Made by a program: the position numbers and the translations under genes. A stretch of DNA of 64,000 nucleotides from Thalassobacillus cyri (GTDB taxonomy: Bacteria > Bacillota > Bacilli > Bacillales > Halobacillaceae), in assembly GCF_900107755.1 (NCBI RefSeq), contig NZ_FNQR01000006.1, positions 1 through 64,000 on the forward strand. The letters run 5' to 3'. This document shows positions 8,376 to 17,664 of this stretch, in pieces. The stretch's first letter is position 1; each line of letters begins with the position of its first letter. The notes under the pieces were generated by a model. It worked only from the letters and a program-made list of their open reading frames with translations. It was not told where the DNA came from and made no database searches.

Positions 8376-9503
8376 ATGGTAACTATAAATAAAGAACGTC
8401 TTCTTGAAGAGTTCCTGGAATTGGTCCAGGTCGACTCCGAGACAAAAGATGAAGCGAAAATCGCTAAAGTACTGAAAAAGAAATTTACTGACCTTGGTTT
8501 GGAAGTGCTAGAGGATGATGCTCGTAACCAAACCGATCACGATGCCAACAACCTGATCTGTAACCTTAAAGGAACCAAGGACGGCGTCGATACGATTTAT
8601 TTCACCTCCCATATGGACACCGTAGTTCCGGGTAACGGTGTCAAACCTTCCATTGAAGATGGCTACATCGTAACAGATGGTACTACGATTCTTGGAGCAG
8701 ATGATAAAGCAGGACTTGCAGCCATGCTTGAAGCTATCCGTGCCTTGAAAGAAAATGACATTAAACATGGGGACATCCAGTTTGTCATTACAGTAGGCGA
8801 AGAAAGCGGTCTTGTCGGTGCCAAAGCGCTTGATGCTTCCTTGTTGAAAGCAAAATATGGTTATGCGATTGATAGTGATGGGCAGGTCGGTAATATTATT
8901 GTAGCCGCTCCGACCCAGGCAAAAGTGAATGCTATCGTAAAAGGGAAGACAGCTCACGCGGGTGTGGCGCCGGAAAAAGGCGTATCTGCGATTACACTTG
9001 CTGCTAAGGCAATAGCAAAAATGCCACTTGGACGAATCGATGATGAAACAACCGCTAATATCGGACGTTTTGAAGGTGGAAAGCAGACGAACATCGTATG
9101 TGACCATGTGGAAATTTTAGCAGAAGCCCGTTCCCTTGTTCCTGAAAAAATGGAAGCTCAAGTGGAAAAAATGAAACAGGCTTTCCATGATACAGCCAAA
9201 GAAATGGGCGGCGAAGTAGACGTTGACGTGACCGTTATGTATCCTGGCTTTAAACACCAAGCAGGGGATAAGGTAGTGGAAGTGGCTCGAAGCGCTGCCA
9301 ATAACATTGGACGGGACAGTGAACTGCTTCAGAGTGGTGGCGGCAGTGATGCGAATATCATCGCTGGTCATGGCATCCCGACAGTTAACCTGGCAGTAGG
9401 ATATGAAGAAATCCATACGACTAATGAACGCATGCCAGTCGCTGAGCTGGAGAAAGTGGCAGAGCTTGTTACAGCAATCATTCAGGAAGCAGCAAAAGCA
9501 TAA
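8376..9503 (+). CDS. M20-family tripeptidase T-like peptidase (YqjE)
   Basis: 375 residues from ATG 8376, preceded by AAAGGAGG (8360-8367). It is a zinc aminopeptidase of the PepT/M20B type. Metal-binding signatures are visible: SHMDTVVPG, LGADDKAGLAA, GEESGLVG and a late GGGSDANI, with a dimerisation insert between roughly residues 180 and 290 (KGKTAHAGVAPEKG). Function is cytoplasmic release of N-terminal residues from short peptides, by family. B. subtilis yqjE follows yqjD likewise. A strong terminator follows. Confidence 0.88.
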   Translation: MVTINKERLLEEFLELVQVDSETKDEAKIAKVLKKKFTDLGLEVLEDDARNQTDHDANNLICNLKGTKDGVDTIYFTSHMDTVVPGNGVKPSIEDGYIVTDGTTILGADDKAGLAAMLEAIRALKENDIKHGDIQFVITVGEESGLVGAKALDASLLKAKYGYAIDSDGQVGNIIVAAPTQAKVNAIVKGKTAHAGVAPEKGVSAITLAAKAIAKMPLGRIDDETTANIGRFEGGKQTNIVCDHVEILAEARSLVPEKMEAQVEKMKQAFHDTAKEMGGEVDVDVTVMYPGFKHQAGDKVVEVARSAANNIGRDSELLQSGGGSDANIIAGHGIPTVNLAVGYEEIHTTNERMPVAELEKVAELVTAIIQEAAKA

Positions 9504-9509
9504 TGGAAC

Positions 9510-9547
9510 AAATCGATCATGCAGACACAGCATGGTCGATTTTTTTG
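9510..9547 (+). terminator. Rho-independent terminator after the tripeptidase gene
   Basis: Stem AAATCGATCATGC / GCATGGTCGATTT with one G-U type mismatch, loop AGACACA, followed by a run of T to 9547. Confidence 0.85.
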
Positions 9548-9556
9548 AGTCTTTTA

Positions 9557-9587
9557 CCCAGGACCTCCAGATTATGGAGGTCCTGGG
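9557..9587. other. Perfect 12-bp inverted repeat upstream of dinB
   Basis: CCCAGGACCTCC (9557-9568), loop AGATTAT, GGAGGTCCTGGG (9576-9587). No T tract follows on either strand, so it is a poor terminator. It stands between the tripeptidase terminator and the dinB promoter and could be a protein-binding dyad or RNA hairpin. Confidence 0.55.
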
Positions 9588-9618
9588 ATAGGAGTCGAAG
9601 TTATTTGCTTTCTCATGA

Positions 9619-9641
9619 TATAATGGAAGAACAAAAGTTCG
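9619..9641 (+). promoter_or_regulatory. dinB promoter -10 and LexA-like (SOS) box
   Basis: TATAAT at 9619-9624 is followed by AGAACAAAAGTTCG at 9628-9641. This matches 12 of 14 positions of the Bacillus LexA/DinR consensus CGAACRNRYGTTYG, and has a clean GAAC-N4-GTTC dyad. The box would overlap the transcription start, a usual repressor position. No good -35 is visible. Confidence 0.6.
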
Positions 9642-9657
9642 TAAAGGAAGGATTGCC

Positions 9658-10908
9658 ATGTCAAAATGGTACCCGAAAAATGGCAGGGTCATTTTTCATG
9701 TGGATATGAATAGCTTCTATGCCTCTGTTGAGATGGCATTCGACCCTAGTTTGAAAGGGAAACCGTTAGCGATTGCGGGTAATCCCGAAGAGCGGAAGGG
9801 CATTGTCGTAACGAGCAGTTATGAAGCAAGAAAACACGGAGTAAAAACGACAATGCCACTGTGGGAAGCGAAACGGCATTGTCCAGACCTGATCGTCATG
9901 CGGCCGAATTTTGATAGATATCGTACGGCTTCCAAAGAAATGTTCAAAATCTTAGCAGATGTAACAGAAGTGATCCAGCCAGTATCGATTGACGAAGGCT
10001 ATATGGATATTACCGCCTGTGAAAGTCTCGGGTCTCCGCTTGAAATAGCCGACCGGATACAGGAGAGAATTGCTGAAGAACTGGACCTGCCTTGCAGTAT
10101 CGGGGTTGCGCCCAATAAGTTCCTTGCCAAAATGGCTTCTGACATGAAAAAGCCGATGGGCATCACGGTGCTTAGGAAGCGGGACCTGTCTGAAAAATTA
10201 TGGCCATTGCCAATAGAAGACATGTACGGTGTAGGAGAAAAAACTGCAGAAAAGCTTCGAAGTTATAAGATAGAAACGATTGGTGACCTGGCTAATTATG
10301 ATGTCTTCAAACTCAAACAACTGCTGGGCATTAACGGAGAACGATTGAAAAATCGGGCCAACGGACAGGATAACCGGCCGGTTGACCCGGATGCTGTTCA
10401 TGAATTCAAAAGTATCGGAACATCAACTACCCTGGCACAAGATACGACCGATGATATGGAAATCCGTCAGGTGCTGAGAAGGCTTGCGAATAAAGTAGCT
10501 GCCCGAATGAACGGCAAGAAAGTGCTAGGGAGAAACATTCAATTAATGATCCGCTACCATGATTGGAAGAACATCACAAGGAGCAGACAGTTAAATGATT
10601 ATATTCATACCTCGGACGATATTTTTCATATTGCTTCGAGACTGTTCGATGATCATTGGAACCAGGAACCTGTCCGGCTGCTTGGCATCACTGCAGGAGA
10701 TTTGGCAGAACAGAGAGAAGTGACTCAGCAGCTCGATATTTTTAATTATGAACAATATGCAGAAAAGGAAAATCTCTATAAAACGATTGATGATTTGGCC
10801 GAGCGTTATGGCAAGAACCCGTTCCGGAATCTATCCAGCACGACGGATGACACTCACAAAGTCAGCACCAGTTTTCAAAAAGACTTTTTAGATGATTATA
10901 AGAAATAA
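9658..10908 (+). CDS. dinB: DNA polymerase IV (Y-family translesion polymerase)
   Basis: 416 residues. The Y-family catalytic core is intact: VDMNSFYASVE with Asp16, and SIDEGYMD with Asp112/Glu113, followed by thumb helix-hairpin-helix (DMYGVGEKTAEKL) and the little-finger domain. Near the C-terminus QQLDIF is a typical beta-clamp binding pentapeptide. It copies past damaged template bases with low fidelity. Start ATG 9658 follows AAGGAAGG. It corresponds to B. subtilis YqjH in sequence and position. The LexA-like box just upstream suggests damage induction. Confidence 0.95.
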   Translation: MSKWYPKNGRVIFHVDMNSFYASVEMAFDPSLKGKPLAIAGNPEERKGIVVTSSYEARKHGVKTTMPLWEAKRHCPDLIVMRPNFDRYRTASKEMFKILADVTEVIQPVSIDEGYMDITACESLGSPLEIADRIQERIAEELDLPCSIGVAPNKFLAKMASDMKKPMGITVLRKRDLSEKLWPLPIEDMYGVGEKTAEKLRSYKIETIGDLANYDVFKLKQLLGINGERLKNRANGQDNRPVDPDAVHEFKSIGTSTTLAQDTTDDMEIRQVLRRLANKVAARMNGKKVLGRNIQLMIRYHDWKNITRSRQLNDYIHTSDDIFHIASRLFDDHWNQEPVRLLGITAGDLAEQREVTQQLDIFNYEQYAEKENLYKTIDDLAERYGKNPFRNLSSTTDDTHKVSTSFQKDFLDDYKK

Positions 10909-11115
10909 TGACTCCATGAAACTAATATTTTTCTTAGCAATGGCAACATTAGCCGCTATATTTAATAATGGAGTTATTTAAGCTATCTGAGAACACAACC
11001 AATAATTTTAAGTTTAATACTTCATATAAGGGCAATAGTTCCATTTATCCTGCCTGTACTATGGCACTTGAATCCTATTTATATAGAGGTCATACAAAAA
11101 CGATGTATTGTCCTC

Positions 11116-11562
11116 TTAAGGTTTCTCGACTTCTTTATACAAAATCACCTGGGACCCGCTCGGATCAATTTCAAATGTTTCCCCAGCTGGAGAAAATCCC
11201 ATTCTCTCATAGAAGGGCCGTGCTGCCGTTTTTACAATACACCAGATGTATTCGACATTGCCGTGATATAAGATACGATTTGCTTTGTGCAATAGCGTTG
11301 TAGCAATTCGTAGACTTTGGTCTTGATCAGGTATTTCCAACCCTCTAAGGCGAAATTGTTTATGGGAGTGAATGGCATTCGTTGTTTCCATGTAGAAGGA
11401 TGCGATCCCTGCTATTTTCTGATTTTCAAATGCGCCTAAATGAAAAGTGGTGTCCAGATGATCTCCTTGATAGTGATATTCTCGCATGCTTTGGTTTTGA
11501 CTCAGGGACTTGTGCCGGAGCCTATAAGTATCTTCGGCTGAAATTTCTTTCACGGTTATCAT
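11116..11562 (-). CDS. GNAT-family N-acetyltransferase
   Basis: 148 residues with a GNAT fold pattern: beta strands around HLGAFENQKIAGIASFY, a QSLRIATTLLHKA region where the acetyl-CoA pyrophosphate loop is expected, and the late motif AARPFYERMGF that is diagnostic of the family. Substrate cannot be told from sequence. AGGAGGATG precedes the ATG on the minus strand. The amidase gene lies 114 bases upstream on the same strand, so co-transcription is possible. Confidence 0.82.
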   Translation of the reverse strand: MITVKEISAEDTYRLRHKSLSQNQSMREYHYQGDHLDTTFHLGAFENQKIAGIASFYMETTNAIHSHKQFRLRGLEIPDQDQSLRIATTLLHKANRILYHGNVEYIWCIVKTAARPFYERMGFSPAGETFEIDPSGSQVILYKEVEKP

Positions 11563-11676
11563 CTTATCATCCTCCTTATCCTGGGTATTCCTTTATCGTT
11601 TTAAAGAGTCATCATTTGGGATTATATTTCTGAATGCACTCGGGAAGATCAATACTATCATTAGATGTTCCTGCTT

Positions 11677-13125
11677 TTATTCTACATATCCAGATAATCT
11701 CGGCGGGTGAATTGTTGTCCCTCTGGCTTGCTCATAAGCATATGCAAGTGACAGTAGCTTTGATTCTTGAAAAGCTGTGCTAGTCAGTGTCAATCCAACC
11801 GGTTTTCCTTCCGGTGCCGTGAAGCCTGCGGGTACCGTTATAGATGGATAACCCGCCATTGCTGCGATACCTGCGCCAAGATTATTTGCAAATAAGAGAG
11901 CATCTAAGTTATGTTCCTTTACAACACGATCGATTCCCTCTTCTTGTGAGTACTTGATATCATCTAAGCGGTCACGTATATATTCCAGTTCAGTTAAATG
12001 TCCGCTTTTTTCTTCAGAAGCCGTCAGCAGGGTTTGACCGTACTTTAGAGTAAGATCAGCGTGTGAGTTATTGAACTCGATTAATTCTTGCAGTGAATGG
12101 ACAGGTAGGTGGGATGAGCAGTCAGCTAAATAGGCGTTCAGTCCATTTTTAAATTCATGGAAGAGAACGCTGGAGTCTCTTGTTTTTTCACGGATGTTAA
12201 CATCTATTATTTCTCCTCCTTGTTGAATGATATCCTGCATGGCCTGGTCAATAACCTTATTTTCTTCTTCACTTAAGCTTTCCAGATAGCTCCGATCGAT
12301 CCCTATTCGCGCGTCTTCCAGCGCGTTAGAATGGAGCGATGAAGTGTAATCTTGAGGAAGTTTTGTCTCGGCTATTTTAGTTGCTGGATCACTTTCGTCT
12401 ATCCCGGTAAGGACTTCTAGTAACAAAGCTGCATCATGAACGGTCCTTGTGATTGGGCCAGCGGTGTCCTGGCTGTGAGCAATCGGAATGATGCCTGTAC
12501 GACTTATCAACCCGACAGTAGGTTTTAAACCCACAACAGCATTACTGCTAGCTGGGCTAAGAATCGATCCGCTCGTTTCTGTTCCAATTCCTCCAGCAGC
12601 AAATTGCGAAGCAACGGCAGCTGCTGAACCTGAACTTGATCCGCCGACATCGAAAGCGCCCGGTCCATATGGATTGAGGACTTGCCCGCCTCGTGAGCTA
12701 TATCCATTCGGCATCCCCTCTGTCATAAAGTTTGCCCACTCCGTTAAATTAGCTTTTCCCAAAATGATAGCGCCAGCCTGGCGAAACTGTTTTACAACAA
12801 ACGCCTCCTGTGAGGCGTAGTGGTCTTTCAGAGCCACCGAACCAGCGCTTGTATGCATTTTATCGTTAGTATCAATATTATCTTTTATGATAATCGGAAT
12901 GCCGTGGAGGGGGCCTCTTGTGCCTTGCTGATCTCTTTCGGTATCCAGTGCTTCTGCAATAGGTAAGGCTTCTGGATTGATTTTCAATATTGAATTGATA
13001 TGTATTCCGCTTTGGTCATACCGGGAAATGCGCTCAAGAAGCGTTATCACGATGTCTTTTGAACTCGTTTGGCCATTGGTCATCGCTTGCTGCATCTCAC
13101 TTATACTTTCAAAAAATGCCTCCAA
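11677..13125 (-). CDS. Amidase-signature family hydrolase
   Basis: 482 residues. The Ser-cisSer-Lys catalytic triad of the amidase signature family can be placed at Lys81 (GIPIIIKDN), Ser163 (DVGGSSSGSAAA) and Ser187 (GTETSGSILSPAS). Length and motif order match stand-alone amidases rather than the GatA subunit, since no gatB/gatC neighbours exist. The natural amide substrate is unknown. Start ATG 13125 follows GAAGGAGG on the minus strand. It lies in the more variable stretch between dinB and ppc. Confidence 0.9.
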   Translation of the reverse strand: MEAFFESISEMQQAMTNGQTSSKDIVITLLERISRYDQSGIHINSILKINPEALPIAEALDTERDQQGTRGPLHGIPIIIKDNIDTNDKMHTSAGSVALKDHYASQEAFVVKQFRQAGAIILGKANLTEWANFMTEGMPNGYSSRGGQVLNPYGPGAFDVGGSSSGSAAAVASQFAAGGIGTETSGSILSPASSNAVVGLKPTVGLISRTGIIPIAHSQDTAGPITRTVHDAALLLEVLTGIDESDPATKIAETKLPQDYTSSLHSNALEDARIGIDRSYLESLSEEENKVIDQAMQDIIQQGGEIIDVNIREKTRDSSVLFHEFKNGLNAYLADCSSHLPVHSLQELIEFNNSHADLTLKYGQTLLTASEEKSGHLTELEYIRDRLDDIKYSQEEGIDRVVKEHNLDALLFANNLGAGIAAMAGYPSITVPAGFTAPEGKPVGLTLTSTAFQESKLLSLAYAYEQARGTTIHPPRLSGYVE

Positions 13126-13316
13126 TTTAAATCCTCCTTCAGTTTATAGAACCTAGAGCTAGTCTATCAAAAGATGGAAGAAAATGCTTCCAGCCAGACT
13201 TTCAGCAGTAAGTAGAGATTATTGCAGGAATTTTGTAGAACAGAATCGAATTATGCAACTTGAGATAAAAATAAAAAAAGAATTGACTTTCGAAATGAAG
13301 ATAAAGGGGGAATTGG

Positions 13317-13643
13317 GTGACAAGAAACCGTATAGAAGTAAATGGGGTGGAAGTAGATGCTTCTACCCGTTGTCGTCATTATCATAGTGAAGTCGATATC
13401 ATTGCTATCAAGTTTCATTGCTGTAAGGAATATTATGCTTGCTACTATTGTCATAAAGAGAAAGCAGATCATCGTGAGACAAAGTGGCCCCGGGACCAAT
13501 GGGAGGAACAAGCGATCCTATGCGGAAATTGCAGCCGCGAATTGACAATCAATGAATATATGTCAGTTTCTGAATGCCCGGAATGCCAGCATCGTTTCAA
13601 TGAAAAATGCAGCAACCATTATCCGTTATATTTTGATATTTAA
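13317..13643 (+). CDS. CHY zinc-finger family protein
   Basis: 108 residues from GTG 13317 with AAAGGGGG immediately upstream (13303-13310). It has CRHYHSE, then KFHCC, YACYYCHKE, LCGNCS and CPECQ, a Cys/His pattern of the CHY zinc finger that should bind several zinc ions. In bacteria these small proteins are uncharacterised. The overlapping 13251-13511 minus ORF and the 13184 and 13357 ORFs are shadows. Confidence 0.85.
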   Translation: MTRNRIEVNGVEVDASTRCRHYHSEVDIIAIKFHCCKEYYACYYCHKEKADHRETKWPRDQWEEQAILCGNCSRELTINEYMSVSECPECQHRFNEKCSNHYPLYFDI

Positions 13644-13669
13644 AAACTTTTTATAAGGAGAGGGCTTGA

Positions 13670-14023
13670 TTGAAAAATACTGGGGTTACCTTCCAGGTAA
13701 GAGTATCGGATTATGAAGAAGGAGTGAATTGGTATCAAACGTTATTCAATCGTGGACCGGACTTTGTTCCTCACGAAGAATTCGTCGAGTGGGAAGTCAT
13801 TAAAGATACATGGCTACAGGTAGCGAAGGGGACGCCTACAGTAGGAAGTGGACCGTTCCGGATCGGGGTGGAAAATATCGAAGCAGAACGGGAACGGCTG
13901 ATATCTGTGTTTGGGATAGATATAGAAACGGTTCAGACCCGTGAAGGTGTCCCGGCTGCCTGGTGTACTTTCAGTGATCCTTTCGGAAATCGAATCGGTC
14001 TTTATCAGGATTTTAACAATTGA
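13670..14023 (+). CDS. VOC (glyoxalase/dioxygenase) superfamily protein
   Basis: 117 residues, one vicinal-oxygen-chelate module with two beta-alpha-beta-beta-beta repeats. VTFQVRVSDYEEGVNWYQTL opens the first and WCTFSDPFGNRIGLYQDF closes the second; the DPFGNRIGLY ending is typical. Start is TTG 13670 with AAGGAGAGG eight bases upstream. Metal ligands and substrate cannot be assigned. It follows the CHY gene by 26 bases and probably shares its transcript. Confidence 0.8.
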   Translation: MKNTGVTFQVRVSDYEEGVNWYQTLFNRGPDFVPHEEFVEWEVIKDTWLQVAKGTPTVGSGPFRIGVENIEAERERLISVFGIDIETVQTREGVPAAWCTFSDPFGNRIGLYQDFNN

Positions 14024-14153
14024 TATCCAGTTTAAATGAAGAGGAAGGATACTTAAGGCTGATTGCTTGCCAAAATTATACGTAGCAACTCAAGGGGTTA
14101 ATTGAAGTGAAAAAGCGTAATCGATAAAGAAGTCAATATAAACCTCGATATAA

Positions 14154-14183
14154 AAAGCAGTCGGTAAATAAACCGACTGCTTT
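14154..14183 (-). terminator. Terminator of ppc (possibly bidirectional)
   Basis: AAAGCAGTCGGT / ACCGACTGCTTT perfect 12-bp stem with a 6-base loop. Read on the minus strand it is followed by TTTTTATA. It lies just after the ppc stop and faces the VOC gene. Confidence 0.85.
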
Positions 14184-14193
14184 ACATATGTTA

Positions 14194-16953
14194 TCAACCT
14201 GTGTTCCGAAGGCCTGCCGCAATACCGCTAATGGTAAGGAGTACTTCGGTAAGCAGACTTTCTTCTCTGCTTTCTGTTTCCCGTAACTCTTTAATCAATT
14301 CCACCTGTAAGAAGTTCAATGGGTCGACATAAGGATTACGCAGCCGCACAGAATCCTGGATGGTCATTTGTTTATCCAGGAGTTCTTGATCCCCACTGAT
14401 CTTTAGAAGAATATCCTTGGTTTTATTGTATTCTTCCACGATATCATTATAGATCCGGTCTCCAAGTTCTTTATCATTGACGAGAGATTTATATTGATCT
14501 GCAGTTTGAATATCAGCTTTCATCAATGCCATTTGCAGGTTATCAATGGTTGATCGGAAGAAAGGCCAATTTTCATACATCTGCTGCAAGGTGGCAAGGT
14601 AGGAGTCCCCTTGCTCTGCATAGCTGGTCAATCCGGAACCTGCCGCATACCAGGCAGGAAGCAGTTGACGGTTCTGTGTCCAGGCGAATACCCATGGAAT
14701 CGCACGCAAGTTCTCAAATTTGGAACTGTCTTTCCGCTTCATCGGTCTGGAACCGATATTCAACTCACTGATTTCTTTCAGCGGTGTCGCCTCATTGAAG
14801 TAGGTTAGGAAGTCTTTGTCGCCGAAAACAAGGGATTGATACTTCCTGAGGGAGACTTCTGAAATTTCTTCCATTGCCTTTTCCCAGGTTTCTTCGCGGT
14901 GATGTCCTAATTCTGATTCCATTGATACATGGGCTGCACCTTCAACCAGGGTAGATGCTGCTTGTTCCAGGCTGCGATAAGCGATGTCCCGGATCAGGTA
15001 GCGGGAAGATAATACTTCACCTTGCTCAGTAATTTTCACCCCATCCCCTAACGTTTCTGCAGGCTGGGATAGGATGCTTCGATTCAATGGGCCACCGCCC
15101 CGGCCTAGTGATCCACCACGCCCATGGAAGAATTTAAGACCGATGTTATATTCTTTAGCCATATCATGGATTTCCTGTTGTGCTTTATAAAGTTTCCAGT
15201 TGGCGGTCAATGTACCACCGTCTTTACTGCCATCAGAATATCCTAACATGACTTCCTGATGGTAATTGCGTTGGTCAAGATGCTTGTGATAGGCATCCAT
15301 ATCAAACAAAGTCTTTAATATATCCGGTCCTGCAATCAAGTCGTCTACGGTTTCCAGCAAGGGTGCGACATTCAAGCTGCTTTCTACTGTTCCGTCTGGA
15401 TGAAGCCGATAAATACCTGCCTCTTTAGCAAGTACCAGCACTTCAAGTAAATCACTGGCTGCCTCTGTCATACTCACCAGATATACTTCGATTGCTCGAT
15501 CCCCGAATTCACGATGGGCTTCACGGATCAAGTTAAACACCTTCAGCATTTCCTGTGTCTCTTCAGAATAATCCTCATCAAGCAATGTGATAGGACGGGG
15601 GTTCTCTAAAATACCTTCCAAAAGTTTAATCTTTTCCTGTTCATTCAAGGAAGCGTAGTCTTCACAGATATTCACTTTCTGCAAAATTTCCGTCATGGCT
15701 GCTTCATGCTCTCCACTATGGTTTCTGATATCCAATGTGGCAAGATGAAAGCCGAATAACTGCACCTGGCGAACAAGTTTGCGGAGCATTTTCAGTTCCC
15801 GCTGATTCGGCTGATGGCTCTTGACGCTCCTTTGAATCATATACAGGTCATCTAATAATTGCTCAGAAGAATCATACCCAATTTCTGATTTTCCAACATT
15901 ACGAAGACGTTCTAAAATAACAGCGAATTTACGACGATAAATTTCTTTTTCGACGCGCCATTTTTTATTACTTGGAATTATCGTTTCCTCTTTTTCTACT
16001 GAAGCTATCAATTCATCTGTGACAGAAACTATTTTAGTAGAGTGACTGAATCGTTTCATCATCTCTACCAGGACTTCTTCATATTTATCTAACACTAAAT
16101 CCCGTTGTTTTTTAAGTGTTTGCCAGGTGATTTCTGGAGTGACATTTGGATTGCCATCGCGATCCCCGCCGATCCAGGATCCAAAACGAAGGAAATTAGG
16201 GATTGTCCATGCTTCCCCTGGGTAGCTCTCTTCCAGGCGATCCTCCAGTTCCTGGTGAATATCAGGCAGCACATCAAATAACGTTTCATCAAAATAATAA
16301 AGGCCATTTCTTACTTCATCCATGACAGTCGGTTTCCGCTCACGCAGTTCATCGGTCTGCCAAAGGACAGTCACTTCATTCATTAAACTGTCTTGTAATT
16401 GTTCCCGTTCATGGGCGGTAAGTTGTGGGTTATCGAGTTGTTGCAAAATTGTAGCGATACGTTTTTGAATTTCCAAAACGGTTCGTTTTGTCGCTTCAGT
16501 CGGATGGGCAGTAATAATCAGTTCTAAAGATAATTGATCGAGGACCTCCTGGATGACTGAACTGGATATTTCGTTTTTGCGAAGCGCATCAACTGCACTT
16601 TCTAATGAAAACGGTTGAACCCCATGGTCTTCACGAAGCTGGTACTCTCTACGCCGGCGAACACGGTGGTTCTGCTCAGCAATGTTGACTAAATGGAAAT
16701 AAATTGAAAATGCGCGGATAACTTGGGAACGCATCGGGGGATGGAGGTCTTCGATTTCTTGCTTTAATTTTTGGTAAGTTGCTTCCTCTGGGTTGCTTCT
16801 AAGTTCTTTTGAATATTGACGGATGGTCTCTACTTTATCGAAAAGCTCCTGTCCGCCATGATGAATCAAAATAACACCTAGCATATTACCCAGTTCACTT
16901 ACGTCACGTCGTAAGGGAACAGTATGATCATTGGATTGTCTAGTTGTGCTCAT
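14194..16953 (-). CDS. ppc: Phosphoenolpyruvate carboxylase
   Basis: 919 residues, the full family length. It fixes bicarbonate onto PEP to give oxaloacetate, refilling the TCA cycle. Signature regions are ITAHPTEATKRTVLEIQKRI near residue 150 with its catalytic His, FHGRGGSLGRGGGP near 600, and the conserved C-terminus GIAAGLRNTG. Start chosen at ATG 16953 (MSTTRQSND) because AGGAAGGTG precedes it on the minus strand; an upstream in-frame ATG at 16992 has no such site. It stands alone, with its own terminator. Confidence 0.95.
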   Translation of the reverse strand: MSTTRQSNDHTVPLRRDVSELGNMLGVILIHHGGQELFDKVETIRQYSKELRSNPEEATYQKLKQEIEDLHPPMRSQVIRAFSIYFHLVNIAEQNHRVRRRREYQLREDHGVQPFSLESAVDALRKNEISSSVIQEVLDQLSLELIITAHPTEATKRTVLEIQKRIATILQQLDNPQLTAHEREQLQDSLMNEVTVLWQTDELRERKPTVMDEVRNGLYYFDETLFDVLPDIHQELEDRLEESYPGEAWTIPNFLRFGSWIGGDRDGNPNVTPEITWQTLKKQRDLVLDKYEEVLVEMMKRFSHSTKIVSVTDELIASVEKEETIIPSNKKWRVEKEIYRRKFAVILERLRNVGKSEIGYDSSEQLLDDLYMIQRSVKSHQPNQRELKMLRKLVRQVQLFGFHLATLDIRNHSGEHEAAMTEILQKVNICEDYASLNEQEKIKLLEGILENPRPITLLDEDYSEETQEMLKVFNLIREAHREFGDRAIEVYLVSMTEAASDLLEVLVLAKEAGIYRLHPDGTVESSLNVAPLLETVDDLIAGPDILKTLFDMDAYHKHLDQRNYHQEVMLGYSDGSKDGGTLTANWKLYKAQQEIHDMAKEYNIGLKFFHGRGGSLGRGGGPLNRSILSQPAETLGDGVKITEQGEVLSSRYLIRDIAYRSLEQAASTLVEGAAHVSMESELGHHREETWEKAMEEISEVSLRKYQSLVFGDKDFLTYFNEATPLKEISELNIGSRPMKRKDSSKFENLRAIPWVFAWTQNRQLLPAWYAAGSGLTSYAEQGDSYLATLQQMYENWPFFRSTIDNLQMALMKADIQTADQYKSLVNDKELGDRIYNDIVEEYNKTKDILLKISGDQELLDKQMTIQDSVRLRNPYVDPLNFLQVELIKELRETESREESLLTEVLLTISGIAAGLRNTG

Positions 16954-17191
16954 GGTTTCACCTTCCTGTAATTTCTTAATGGAGCCGACCATTTATGGTC
17001 GACGTATGGTTTCTTATGTTATCAGAATTTTTAGGATAGTCAAATCTACTAAACTGATAAGTCATAACCAATCTAATTTGTTGAAAGTTTAAACTATCAA
17101 AATTTTTAAGGTTCCTCCACTATTACGCTTCAGGATGGTAAATAATTTCAGAAAAAGTAAAAAAGTGCTTCTCAAATCAGAAAAATTGCTA

Positions 17192-17228
17192 TATACTTTA
17201 ACTGTACTAAGGATACTAATACAGTTAA
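17192..17228 (+). promoter_or_regulatory. gntR-ABC promoter and palindromic operator
   Basis: A TATACT -10-like hexamer (17192-17197) abuts a dyad TTAACTGTA (17198-17206) / TACAGTTAA (17220-17228), 9-bp perfect half-sites separated by 13 bases. YtrA-type GntR proteins bind such palindromes, so autorepression by the downstream regulator is the likely role. Confidence 0.6.
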
Positions 17229-17256
17229 TACGGTTTCAGATCGGAGGGAAAAAGCC

Positions 17257-17664
17257 ATGTTTGATTTGGATTTACGAAGCAGAAAACCGATCTATGAACA
17301 ACTGGTCGATAAGTTCAAAGAACTGATCATAAAAGAAGTAATACAGGCAGATGAAAAGCTTCCTTCGGTCAGGACATTGGCTCGGCAAATGACGATCAAT
17401 CCCAATACCATTCAAAAAGCCTACCGGGAATTAGAATCGCAAGGATACATCTATTCGTTGAAAGGGAAAGGAAGCTTTGTGCAAGCCTTCTCTGAAAAGG
17501 CCAGCCAGGAAGAACTTATCAAAGTGAAAGAAAAGTTGAAGGCAGCTGTTTCAGAAGCCCTTTACCTTGGGATGACCCGCGCAGATATAGAATCGCTGCT
17601 TCAAGAAATAGATGAATCGACAGGGGGAGGAATTATCGATGATAAAACTTCAGGAAGTAAATAA
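17257..17664 (+). CDS. GntR-family regulator, YtrA subfamily
   Basis: 135 residues: a winged helix-turn-helix (about 8-75) with the GntR hallmarks PIYEQLVDKFKELI, LPSVRTLARQMTINPNTIQKAY and LKGKGSFV, followed by only a short helical tail (about 80-125) instead of a large effector domain. That architecture is the YtrA subfamily, whose members repress ABC transporter operons. GGAGGG precedes ATG 17257. The ABC ATPase gene overlaps its 3' end by 26 bases, and a palindromic operator lies upstream. Confidence 0.9.
   Translation: MFDLDLRSRKPIYEQLVDKFKELIIKEVIQADEKLPSVRTLARQMTINPNTIQKAYRELESQGYIYSLKGKGSFVQAFSEKASQEELIKVKEKLKAAVSEALYLGMTRADIESLLQEIDESTGGGIIDDKTSGSK

Noticed and set aside
8508-9692. 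Two long minus-strand ORFs opposite the tripeptidase gene
   Set aside because: Antisense to a gene with complete catalytic motifs; no homology visible and no ribosome site.
10916-10981. 21-residue hydrophobic ORF after dinB (MKLIFFLAMATLAAIFNNGVI)
   Set aside because: Resembles a small membrane peptide, but there is no ribosome site before the ATG, which lies seven bases after the dinB stop codon, and flanking bases form a weak inverted repeat.
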